Assembly (NCBI GenBank): GCA_943356425.1
Contig: CALRFE010000020.1
Coordinates: 1-11,539 of the forward strand
Source of the DNA: Candidatus Nomurabacteria bacterium
GTDB lineage: Bacteria; Patescibacteriota; Minisyncoccia; Phycocordibacterales; UBA9973
Reading direction: 5' to 3'
DNA length: 11,539 nt
Position 1 is the stretch's first letter. Each line of letters starts with the position of its first letter. The notes beneath the pieces are model-generated. The model searched no databases. It had not been told where the DNA came from and worked only from the letters and a program-made list of their open reading frames with translations. A program made the position numbers and the translations under genes. Shown piece by piece: positions 6,002-11,539 of the stretch.

Positions 6002-6417
6002 TACGACTCATCAGTTTTTCTTTCCTTTTTTTCTGCATCATACGGGCGCAAGCGCAAGAAATATTGCAAACAACAAAACACGCGCCGACGATCGATTGGA
6101 TATCATATCCAAAACTCGACGGTGATACCCTTTTTGTCGCGTATGCTTACAACGACCATGGCACTTATCAAGGAGAAAGAGTGAAGATCTGGTTTGAAAC
6201 TTCGACAAAAGATTCAACTTTCAAGATCTGTTACGGAAAGACAATATATCCGCCACTCACCTCTTTTACTTTTGATACGCTGCCGAAGACGATGTCTGCG
6301 ACCCTCATCAAACCATGGTTCACCGGCACAAAAAATTTATATGTCAGGACTTATGTAACAAACGAAGAAGATTCTGTTCTTTTTACTTCTGAAGTTATCC
6401 ATCTCCTATTGGAATAA
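5998..6417 (+). CDS. small secreted protein of unknown function
   Basis: 139 residues. The N terminus is a textbook Sec signal peptide (MIRLISFSFLFFCIIRAQAQ, likely cut after AQA or the following Q). The mature part of about 119 residues is rich in aromatic, Thr and Val residues in alternating pattern (TLFVAYAYND, LYVRTYVTNEEDSVLF), which suggests a compact beta-sandwich. It has one cysteine after the signal. The gene overlaps the upstream membrane-anchored acyl-carrier-like gene by 4 nt (ATGA), so the two are co-transcribed and probably translationally coupled. A shared role at the cell surface is inferred. A bidirectional terminator follows. No family is recognised. Confidence 0.8.
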   Translation: MIRLISFSFLFFCIIRAQAQEILQTTKHAPTIDWISYPKLDGDTLFVAYAYNDHGTYQGERVKIWFETSTKDSTFKICYGKTIYPPLTSFTFDTLPKTMSATLIKPWFTGTKNLYVRTYVTNEEDSVLFTSEVIHLLLE

Positions 6418-6435
6418 TATACACAAATAAAAAAG

Positions 6436-6468
6436 AAAGAGCGGTTCAAAAATTTGAACCGCTCTTTT
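6436..6468. terminator. bidirectional terminator between convergent secreted-protein genes
   Basis: AAAGAGCGGTTCAAA (6436-6450) pairs with its exact complement TTTGAACCGCTCTTT (6453-6467): a 15-bp stem with A-rich and T-rich flanks on both sides. It lies between the plus-strand stop at 6417 and the minus-strand stop at 6470 and can serve both. Confidence 0.9.
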
Positions 6469-6469
6469 C

Positions 6470-6880
6470 CTATTCATCCCAATGTGGGTCGCTTGGAGAA
6501 TATTTTGGACCGTACATTTCTGGTGATAAAAACTCTCTCTGGTTTAGATCGAAAATAAGCGTTCGACATTTTCGAGATTCAAAAACGATCTTATCATTCG
6601 TGATATTCATGATCCGCCAACGCCCGCGAAACGGAATTTCGATCGAGAGCAGATCACCATCTTGGAAACGCATGCAGATGAGCTCCGTCCGATGATAGGT
6701 CGTCAACATCATTTTCTCAAGCAAGGCATCTTTGGTACATGTCGGCGTCCAAACTTGCTCCAAACGAAAGAGCGGTCGAGCACAAGCAGAAAGTACGGAA
6801 TCTTGTGGAATGTTCGTAGGTAGTTGTGCGAACACTGTATTGCACAACAAAAAGGTTGCGAGAAAGAACAAGTTTTTCAT
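6470..6880 (-). CDS. small secreted protein of unknown function, four cysteines
   Basis: 136 residues with a clear signal peptide, MKNLFFLATFLLCNTVFAQ, probably cut after FAQ or VFA. The mature part contains four cysteines (ACARP, TPTCTK, LICMRF, RKCRTL), an even number compatible with two disulfides, and alternating strands (LLSIEIPFRGRWRIMNI). No family is recognised. It converges on the other secreted-protein gene and shares its terminator. It sits downstream of uvrB on the same strand, 65 nt away. A TACTAT -10-like box (6910-6915), without a good -35, lies 30 nt before the start, and a 6-bp hairpin lies in the leader, so it probably has its own promoter. No Shine-Dalgarno is visible. Confidence 0.75.
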   Translation of the reverse strand: MKNLFFLATFLLCNTVFAQLPTNIPQDSVLSACARPLFRLEQVWTPTCTKDALLEKMMLTTYHRTELICMRFQDGDLLSIEIPFRGRWRIMNITNDKIVFESRKCRTLIFDLNQREFLSPEMYGPKYSPSDPHWDE

Positions 6881-6883
6881 AGT

Positions 6884-6906
6884 GGTATGTTTTTAGAAAG
6901 CATACC
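6884..6906 (-). promoter_or_regulatory. leader hairpin just before the 6880 start codon
   Basis: GGTATG and CATACC (6884-6889 and 6901-6906) form a 6-bp inverted repeat with an 11-nt A/T-rich loop. It ends 3 nt from the ATG of the secreted-protein gene. It could limit ribosome access or stabilise the RNA end. The stem is short, so chance is possible. Confidence 0.35.
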
Positions 6907-6945
6907 GAAATAGTATGAAAAATATCTAAAGTAAATTTAAAGTAA

Positions 6946-9114
6946 TTATTCTTTTTCTTCAGATTTTGCTTGCGACAAATCTAGCCTCTGTTTCAGAACT
7001 CCAATTTCATCACGTAGAATCGCGGCAGTTTCAAAGTCGAGTTCTTTGACCGCCTTGTTCATTTCTTTTTCCTTTATTTTAATGATCTTGTCGTAGACGA
7101 GCTTTTCGCGTTCTTCGTCAGAAAGCAGAAGATTTTTGATCGCCTTTGATTCTGTTTTTTCTTTTTTATTCAGATCTTTTGCAAATGCCTTTTTGAATAT
7201 CTCGACATCGAGCGCAAGTTCAGCGTTCACTGCCTTTCCGTGTTCACTTTCCATTTCTGCAGTAATGTCTTTGATATTTTTTCGGATTGTTTTTGGTGTG
7301 ATACCGTGCTTCTTGTTGTACGCGAGCTGGATGTCGCGACGTCGTTTCGTTTCTTTGATCGCAGTGTCGATTGATCCAGTGAGCACATCGGCATACAAAA
7401 TGACGCGACCTTCGGCGTTTCGAGCTGCACGACCGATCGTCTGGATGAGCGACGTTTCCGAACGTAAAAATCCTTCCTTGTCCGCATCGAGAATTCCAAT
7501 GAGCGAAACTTCGGGAAGATCAAGTCCTTCACGAAGTAAGTTCACGCCAACCAACACATCGAACTCCCCTTTTCGAAATTGGGTAATAATTTTAATACGA
7601 TCGATTGTTTTGATTTCGCTGTGAAGATATTCTGCTTTAATTTTTTTATCTTTCAAATAAGTCGCCAAGTCCTCCGCCATTTTTTTTGTGAGCGTTGTCG
7701 CGAGCACACGATCGCCTTTTTTGATGGTCATTTCCGCTTCGCGAATGAAGTCTTGAATTTGACCGGGATAGGTATTCTCTTTGCTCTCTTCTCTTGTATC
7801 TTTAATCTTTCCTGTAATCGGACGAATGATCACTTCGGGGTCAATCAATCCTGTCGGGCGAATAATCTGCTCTACGATCTGATCGCTTGTCGTACGTTCT
7901 TTTTCCGATGGCGTTGCAGACACGTACACGACTTCGCCCACGCGTTCTTGGAATTCTGGATATTTGAGCGGGCGATTATCTTTTGCTGAAGGTAAACGAA
8001 AACCGAAATCAACAAGTGTATTTTTACGCGATGCATCACCAGCGTACATTCCCTCTAATTGTGGAAGGGTTACGTGCGATTCGTCAATAAACGTAATAAA
8101 ACCAACATCACCGTTCTTTTCGTGGGGGAAATAACTCAAAAGCGTCTCTGGTGGTTCGCCCGCTTTTTTACCGGAGAGATGGCGTGAGTAGTTTTCAATG
8201 CCGTTGCAATAGCCGATCTCACGAATCATCGCGAGATGATAGTTCGTACGACGTTTGATACGTTCAGCTTCAAGCAACTTCCCTTCTTTTTCAAATTTTG
8301 CAAGTTGTGTCGCGAGTTCTTTTTTGATGTCTTTGATCGCGCGCGTCACCTCGCTCGTCTGTGTGATGAAATGCTTGGTCGGAAACAGGAACATATCTTT
8401 TACTTTTTCTCGGACATGCGATGTGATTGGATCGATGACTAAAATTTCTGAAACGCCGGACACATCAAGAATGATCTGATACATAAATGTTTCAGACACG
8501 GGCATAACTTCAACTTTGTTGCCGATCGAACGAAACGTTCCTGGCTCAAGGTCCGCATTGGTACGAGTAAAATGAATTGCGATCAATTTTTTCATGAGTT
8601 CAGTACGGGAAATTTTTGTACCGATTGAAAGCCTCAGATTCACTTTTTCATATTCTGCAGGACTTCCTAGACCGTAAATACATGACACAGATGCGACGAT
8701 AATCACATCTTTGCGCGTCAAAAGTGATTGCGTCGTCGCGTGACGCAATCGATCAATTTCTTTATTGATCTGGGCATCTTTCTCGATATACGTGTCGGAT
8801 GCTGGCATGTACGCTTCCGGTTGGTAGTAGTCATAGTACGAAACAAAATAATGCACCGCATTTTCTGGGAAAAATTCTCGGAACTCTTGCGCAAGCTGTG
8901 CCGCAAGCGTCTTGTTGTGCGCAATAATGAGCGTCGGTTTACCGATTTGAGCGATCACGTTTGCCATCGTAAACGTCTTTCCCGTTCCCGTAGCGCCAAG
9001 AAGCGTCTGTTTCGGCAGACCTTTTTCTATGCCTTTTACGAGCTGCTTGATCGCTTCTGGCTGGTCACCAGCTGGAATAAACGGACTATGCAGTTTAAAT
9101 ATACTTTTTGACAT
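6946..9114 (-). CDS. uvrB: UvrABC excinuclease subunit B
   Basis: UvrB is the helicase-like core of nucleotide excision repair: UvrA loads it at the lesion, it verifies damage and recruits UvrC. The 722 residues contain Walker A GATGTGKT (40-47), the DNA-clamping beta-hairpin region with YYDYYQPEAY (93-102), the Walker B motif DESH (344-347), SATPSE (399-404), the helicase motifs REGLDLPEVSLIGILDADKEGF and QTIGRAARN (558-566), and a C-terminal UVR helix pair (about 680-712) that binds UvrC. It is about 50 residues longer than E. coli UvrB. The extra length is mainly a charged linker at about 615-680 and roughly ten residues near 440-450. ATG 9114 gives the usual family start (MSKSIFKLHSPFIPAGDQPEAI-type). 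No Shine-Dalgarno is adjacent, but an upstream ORF ends 20 nt inside the gene and could deliver ribosomes. Confidence 0.97.
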   Translation of the reverse strand: MSKSIFKLHSPFIPAGDQPEAIKQLVKGIEKGLPKQTLLGATGTGKTFTMANVIAQIGKPTLIIAHNKTLAAQLAQEFREFFPENAVHYFVSYYDYYQPEAYMPASDTYIEKDAQINKEIDRLRHATTQSLLTRKDVIIVASVSCIYGLGSPAEYEKVNLRLSIGTKISRTELMKKLIAIHFTRTNADLEPGTFRSIGNKVEVMPVSETFMYQIILDVSGVSEILVIDPITSHVREKVKDMFLFPTKHFITQTSEVTRAIKDIKKELATQLAKFEKEGKLLEAERIKRRTNYHLAMIREIGYCNGIENYSRHLSGKKAGEPPETLLSYFPHEKNGDVGFITFIDESHVTLPQLEGMYAGDASRKNTLVDFGFRLPSAKDNRPLKYPEFQERVGEVVYVSATPSEKERTTSDQIVEQIIRPTGLIDPEVIIRPITGKIKDTREESKENTYPGQIQDFIREAEMTIKKGDRVLATTLTKKMAEDLATYLKDKKIKAEYLHSEIKTIDRIKIITQFRKGEFDVLVGVNLLREGLDLPEVSLIGILDADKEGFLRSETSLIQTIGRAARNAEGRVILYADVLTGSIDTAIKETKRRRDIQLAYNKKHGITPKTIRKNIKDITAEMESEHGKAVNAELALDVEIFKKAFAKDLNKKEKTESKAIKNLLLSDEEREKLVYDKIIKIKEKEMNKAVKELDFETAAILRDEIGVLKQRLDLSQAKSEEKE

Positions 9115-9238
9115 ACAATTTTTTTAGGGTACCACGTCTCGCCCCGTTGGAAGTGCGAGCGCATTCGGTGAAGCACTTTCCTATAGGGTCACCTGCTGGT
9201 TGGAATGGATTATAGGGTTTAAAAACGCTGTTTTTCAT
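9095..9238 (-). CDS. upstream ORF of uvrB: diverged uvrB head fused to the shared repeat
   Basis: This is a 47-codon ORF. Its first 17 residues, MKNSVFKPYNPFQPAGD, match the first 17 of UvrB, MSKSIFKLHSPFIPAGD (10 of 17 identical by hand; about 69% at DNA level). The similarity stops after GGTGAC. The frame then enters the 57-bp repeat as PIGKCFTECARTSNGARRG, the same tail as the uvrA upstream ORF, and continues TLKKLYVKKYI. Its stop (9095-9097) lies 20 nt inside uvrB in a different frame. A -10-like TATAGT ends 5 nt before its ATG, so the transcript may begin at or very near this start. Leader peptide and insertion scar are both possible. Confidence 0.6.
   Translation of the reverse strand: MKNSVFKPYNPFQPAGDPIGKCFTECARTSNGARRGTLKKLYVKKYI
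9132..9188. repeat. 57-bp leader repeat, copy 2 (before uvrB)
   Basis: It differs from copy 1 only at 9177 (T for C) and 9185 (A for G). The same two alternative stems form: stem A at 9181-9173 with 9156-9149 (bulged base at 9177), and stem B at 9159-9155 with 9142-9138. The repeat starts 18 nt from the uvrB ATG, against 13 nt for uvrA. Confidence 0.9.
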
Positions 9239-9242
9239 GTAA

Positions 9243-9253
9243 ACTATAGAATA
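9243..9253 (-). promoter_or_regulatory. candidate -10 region of uvrB
   Basis: On the minus strand TATTCT (9248-9253) and TATAGT (9243-9248) overlap just before the upstream ORF start at 9238. No convincing -35 box is seen; the region upstream is A/T-rich. If TATAGT is used, the upstream ORF would be leaderless or nearly so. Confidence 0.35.
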
Positions 9254-9264
9254 CGCTATTTTTG

Positions 9265-9307
9265 AAAAATAAAAAAGGCACTCGACGTAGCGAATGCCCT
9301 TTTTATT
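9265..9307. terminator. terminator after the 178-aa gene
   Basis: On the minus strand GGCATTCG (9298-9291) pairs with CGAGTGCC (9284-9277), with one G-T pair and a 6-nt loop, followed by TTTTTTATTTTT. The plus strand also ends in a T-rich run. It separates the 9324-9860 gene from uvrB. Confidence 0.85.
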
Positions 9308-9323
9308 TTATAATTTTTCAGAA

Positions 9324-9860
9324 CTAATCAATGATGATTCCTGTGTAAGTTATTTCATCTCCATAATCAAGCGTGAACTCATAGTGGAAATCGAATGCCA
9401 CCGTAACAGTCATCCCTTCATAGAATGCCGAGCCGATAAGGATGAGCTCAGTGATTCCGTTCTTGTTTACCGGAAATCGGATCTCAACACGGTCAAGGAG
9501 CGTAACATCGAACATATCCGGATCAGTAAAGAGCTTTTTTCCTTTGGGTGTCCGTAATTGGAAATTTTCTGCGATTGAGAACCGCGCTTCGAAATTTTTG
9601 CTGTCAAAAGTGAAATTGATTTTGTGCGCATTCTCGAGCTGCACCTGTCCGCCAAAACGGGCCGTGGTAAGCGCCTTATTGCTGTACGGAATTACACGAA
9701 GACGGCACCCTTTTTCGTTTTCCATTGAAGGAAAATGTTCTCCGACAAATTCCTTCGTAATTTGAGGGACTTTCACTTTTCTCCCGAGCGAGTTGCCTTT
9801 TGACAAGGTCTTAACTACGGTGTTTTTCTTGTTTGCGGTCATTACGCCTGATTGGTTCAT
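9324..9860 (-). CDS. hypothetical protein, 178 residues, beta-rich
   Basis: No family is recognised. The first 40 residues are basic and probably disordered (NKKNTVVKTLSKGNSLGRKVKV). The rest alternates hydrophobic and polar residues in the way of beta strands (KINFTFDSKNFEARFSIAENFQL, and the acidic end FHYEFTLDYGDEITYTGIIID). It has one cysteine and no signal peptide or membrane helix, so it is probably cytoplasmic. It forms a single-gene unit: a strong promoter (9898-9926) lies 38 nt before ATG 9860 and a terminator follows. ATG 9842 is a possible second start. It has no Shine-Dalgarno. The promoter strength suggests appreciable expression. Confidence 0.75.
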   Translation of the reverse strand: MNQSGVMTANKKNTVVKTLSKGNSLGRKVKVPQITKEFVGEHFPSMENEKGCRLRVIPYSNKALTTARFGGQVQLENAHKINFTFDSKNFEARFSIAENFQLRTPKGKKLFTDPDMFDVTLLDRVEIRFPVNKNGITELILIGSAFYEGMTVTVAFDFHYEFTLDYGDEITYTGIIID

Positions 9861-9897
9861 GTTTAAAAAGAATTTTGGTTTAAAAATGTTTCAAAAC

Positions 9898-9926
9898 TTT
9901 ATATCATGCTCGTACATAAAAGTCAA
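9898..9926 (-). promoter_or_regulatory. strong promoter of the 178-aa gene
   Basis: On the minus strand TTGACT (9921-9926), a 17-nt spacer and TATAAA (9898-9903). The -35 box directly abuts the preceding terminator hairpin. The predicted start near 9891 gives a 30-nt leader. Confidence 0.75.
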
Positions 9927-9955
9927 GCGTCCGAACGGAATATCCGTTCGGACGC
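9927..9955. terminator. 13-bp hairpin terminator after the tgt operon
   Basis: GCGTCCGAACGGA (9927-9939) and its exact complement (9943-9955) with a 3-nt loop lie 16 nt downstream of the DUF1653 stop. The T tract is short (TTGACTTTT), and its first bases double as the -35 box of the next promoter. The stem is very stable. Confidence 0.75.
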
Positions 9956-9970
9956 ATACCTCTTGTTTTA

Positions 9971-10291
9971 CTACTCGTACATTTCGTCCCTGATGGCGAT
10001 AAGTTTTTGGATCACTTCTGGATCGATTATTTTTTGGAAACGAGGAAATGTTTTACCGTCTTTCGTTACTTCTTCTAAAAACATATCACGTGGGCGGATA
10101 TCAAACATTTTTCCATTTTTATATACAAATGCTTCGTAGATCGGTCGATACACAACCACGTACTGATCTATTGGGCGACAATCATCTTCAGTGTGATGTC
10201 CAATGCCCATAACTTCATACGCATAGTTATTTACCGGTCCAGCTGGGTCGTGTTTATAATGGTAATAAAATCCTTTTTCTGGCGTTTGCAT
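9971..10291 (-). CDS. DUF1653 family protein
   Basis: A 106-residue small cytoplasmic protein. It carries the pattern I associate with DUF1653: an N-terminal YYHYKH strand, VMGIGHHTED (usually Y.VLGxAxHSET), VVVYRPIYE (usually LVVYRALY), DIRPRDMFLEEV (usually WVRPLEMFxE) and PRFQKI. The molecular function of this family is not established. It starts 3 nt after the tgt stop codon, so it is co-transcribed with tgt. A GTAAAA stretch is the only sequence before the ATG, with no Shine-Dalgarno, so ribosomes may carry over from tgt. A hairpin terminator follows. Any role alongside tRNA modification is inference from position only. Confidence 0.85.
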   Translation of the reverse strand: MQTPEKGFYYHYKHDPAGPVNNYAYEVMGIGHHTEDDCRPIDQYVVVYRPIYEAFVYKNGKMFDIRPRDMFLEEVTKDGKTFPRFQKIIDPEVIQKLIAIRDEMYE

Positions 10292-10294
10292 TTT

Positions 10295-11533
10295 TTACTT
10301 TTTATATGTTGCTAAAAACTTCTCCTTACATTCATGGAATGTATCATCTAAGATCGATTGACGGATCTTTTTGACGAGACCGACGATAAAATGCAAATTG
10401 TGAATTGATGCGAGCGTGCCAGCGAGCATTTCTTTGCCATGGAAAAGATGTGCGATATATGCACGCGTATATCCTTTGCAGGTAAAACAATCACAATCAT
10501 CTTCGATCGGTGTGTAATCATCACGATATTTTTTGTTCGTGATACTGATCTTACCGTATTTGGTATAAATCGTACCGTTTCTTCCCAATCGTGTCGGAAT
10601 GACACAGTCAAAAAGATCGACACCGTTTTCGATTCCCATAAAGAGATCTTCCGGCTCGCCGATGCCGAGCAAGTGTCGCGGTTTTTCTTCGGGCAAGATT
10701 TCATTCACCCATTTGACCGCAGTCGACATGTCTTCTTTTGCAAACGATCCACCAATACCAAAACCGTCAAATTCTTTTCCATCGACACGCATTTCAGAAA
10801 TAACCTGCGCAGATTTTTTACGTAAACTTTCCTCTCTTCCTCCTTGCACAATTCCGAATAACGCTTGATTTGCATTCCCTACTTTTGATTTTTCACTTTC
10901 AACTTGTAACTCGCGATGCTTTACTAAGCATCGCCGCGCCCAGTTGTGCGTCCGGTTAAGCGCTTCTTCTTGATATTTCAAATCTTCTCTAGGCGACGTG
11001 CATTCATCAAATGCGAAAATGATATCGGCGCCGAGATTGTGCTGGATCTCAATGGATTTTTCAGGAGTAATGTAATGAATTGAGCCGTCCAAATGCGATT
11101 TAAAAGAGACACCATCTTCTCCAATCTTTGCGAGTCGTGGCGCATCACTATCATCAAATCGCTCCGGGATCATGAGCGATGGATCAATTGTTTTAATAAC
11201 TTTTGAAATATCTTTCCCATATGCGGCACCAAGGGAAAATACTTGGAAGCCACCGGAATCGGTCATCGTCGGCCCCGACCAGTTCATAAACTTTCCCAGA
11301 CCACCGGCATCGCGCACAATCTCGTCGCCCGGCTGTAAATATAAATGATAGGTGTTTGCGAGTACGACTTCCGCGCCTTCGTCTTTTACTTGATCAGGAT
11401 TGAGTGATTTGACCGTCGCTTTCGTGCCCACCGTCACAAACGCCGGCGTATGAATAACGCCGTGGGGGGTTTCGTATTCTCCGACACGACCAAGTGTGCC
11501 ATTCATTTTTTTTACAACCGTAAATTTAAACAT
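10295..11533 (-). CDS. tgt: tRNA-guanine transglycosylase (Tgt)
   Basis: Tgt exchanges guanine 34 in GUN-anticodon tRNAs for the queuosine precursor preQ1 (or a related base). The 412 residues show TPAFVTVGT near 29-37, LANTYHLYLQPG (58-69), the catalytic TDSGGFQVFS with D92, ALFGIVQGG (224-232), GIGEPEDL and the second catalytic Asp at D309 in FDCVIPTRLGRNGT, and a complete zinc site C347-x-C349-x2-C352...H378. Compared with typical Tgt (about 370-380), there is an extra segment of about 35 residues between SGGFQVFSL and EDGVSFKSHLDG, and a small insertion ELQVESEKSKVG (208-219). ATG 11533 matches the family start; only 6 nt of upstream sequence is in the window, so the promoter is not visible. 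No queuosine biosynthesis gene is present here. Confidence 0.97.
   Translation of the reverse strand: MFKFTVVKKMNGTLGRVGEYETPHGVIHTPAFVTVGTKATVKSLNPDQVKDEGAEVVLANTYHLYLQPGDEIVRDAGGLGKFMNWSGPTMTDSGGFQVFSLGAAYGKDISKVIKTIDPSLMIPERFDDSDAPRLAKIGEDGVSFKSHLDGSIHYITPEKSIEIQHNLGADIIFAFDECTSPREDLKYQEEALNRTHNWARRCLVKHRELQVESEKSKVGNANQALFGIVQGGREESLRKKSAQVISEMRVDGKEFDGFGIGGSFAKEDMSTAVKWVNEILPEEKPRHLLGIGEPEDLFMGIENGVDLFDCVIPTRLGRNGTIYTKYGKISITNKKYRDDYTPIEDDCDCFTCKGYTRAYIAHLFHGKEMLAGTLASIHNLHFIVGLVKKIRQSILDDTFHECKEKFLATYKK
10877..10912 (-). repeat. low-complexity insertion in tgt
   Basis: It encodes ELQVESEKSKVG (residues 208-219) immediately before the conserved NQALFGIVQGG. The coding strand reads AAGTTGAAAGTGAAAAATC-like A/G-rich units. 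It resembles the other small in-gene insertions in the window. Boundaries are approximate. Confidence 0.4.
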
Positions 11534-11539
11534 AGAATT

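Noticed and set aside
7136..7624. A 162-codon plus-strand ORF inside uvrB
   Set aside because: It is a shadow of the well-conserved uvrB frame, with no promoter and a Ser/Ile-rich composition typical of antisense reading.
5256..9188. The two 57-bp repeats as a CRISPR remnant or transposon ends
   Set aside because: Direct copies about 3.9 kb apart flank uvrB-side and uvrA-side genes with no transposase, no spacer pattern and no terminal inverted repeats. The shared position relative to the two start codons fits a leader or insertion scar better.

Overview
The window looks like a chromosomal segment from a member of the Candidate Phyla Radiation (Patescibacteria, most like Parcubacteria). This is inference. 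It rests on small, tightly packed transcription units, leaders of about 30 nt mostly without a Shine-Dalgarno sequence, housekeeping proteins that have lost whole domains, and short low-complexity or palindromic insertions inside otherwise conserved genes. No rRNA, tRNA, CRISPR array or transposase is visible.

Layout. Minus strand: the 5' part of ddl (D-Ala-D-Ala ligase, running off the left edge); uvrC (729-2057); uvrA (2652-5243); a small secreted protein (6470-6880); uvrB (6946-9114); an unknown 178-aa protein (9324-9860); a DUF1653 protein (9971-10291) behind tgt (10295-11533). Plus strand: a doubtful small membrane ORF (2127-2411); a mini transcription unit with a strong promoter, a 23-codon ORF and a terminator (2472-2656); and a two-gene unit (5525-6417) with a membrane-anchored acyl-carrier-like protein and a secreted protein joined by an ATGA overlap. 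Several promoters match TTGACA/TATAAT well, and several hairpin terminators are clear.

All three subunits of the UvrABC excinuclease lie here, in separate transcription units. UvrA lacks the insertion domain, UvrC lacks the cysteine cluster and the C-terminal helix-hairpin-helix domain, and uvrC carries an in-frame palindromic element.

The most unusual signal is upstream of uvrA and uvrB. Both genes are preceded by the same 57-bp repeat (55/57 identical). In both cases the repeat is preceded by a second, diverged copy of the first 17-18 codons of that same gene. Gene head and repeat form an upstream ORF that ends at (uvrA) or just inside (uvrB) the true start. The two upstream ORFs have different N termini, each mimicking its own gene, and a shared C-terminal tail. 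They start 125 and 124 nt before the real start codons. This could be the scar of a recurrent insertion or gene replacement at the 5' end of uvr genes, or a shared leader that coordinates UvrA and UvrB expression.
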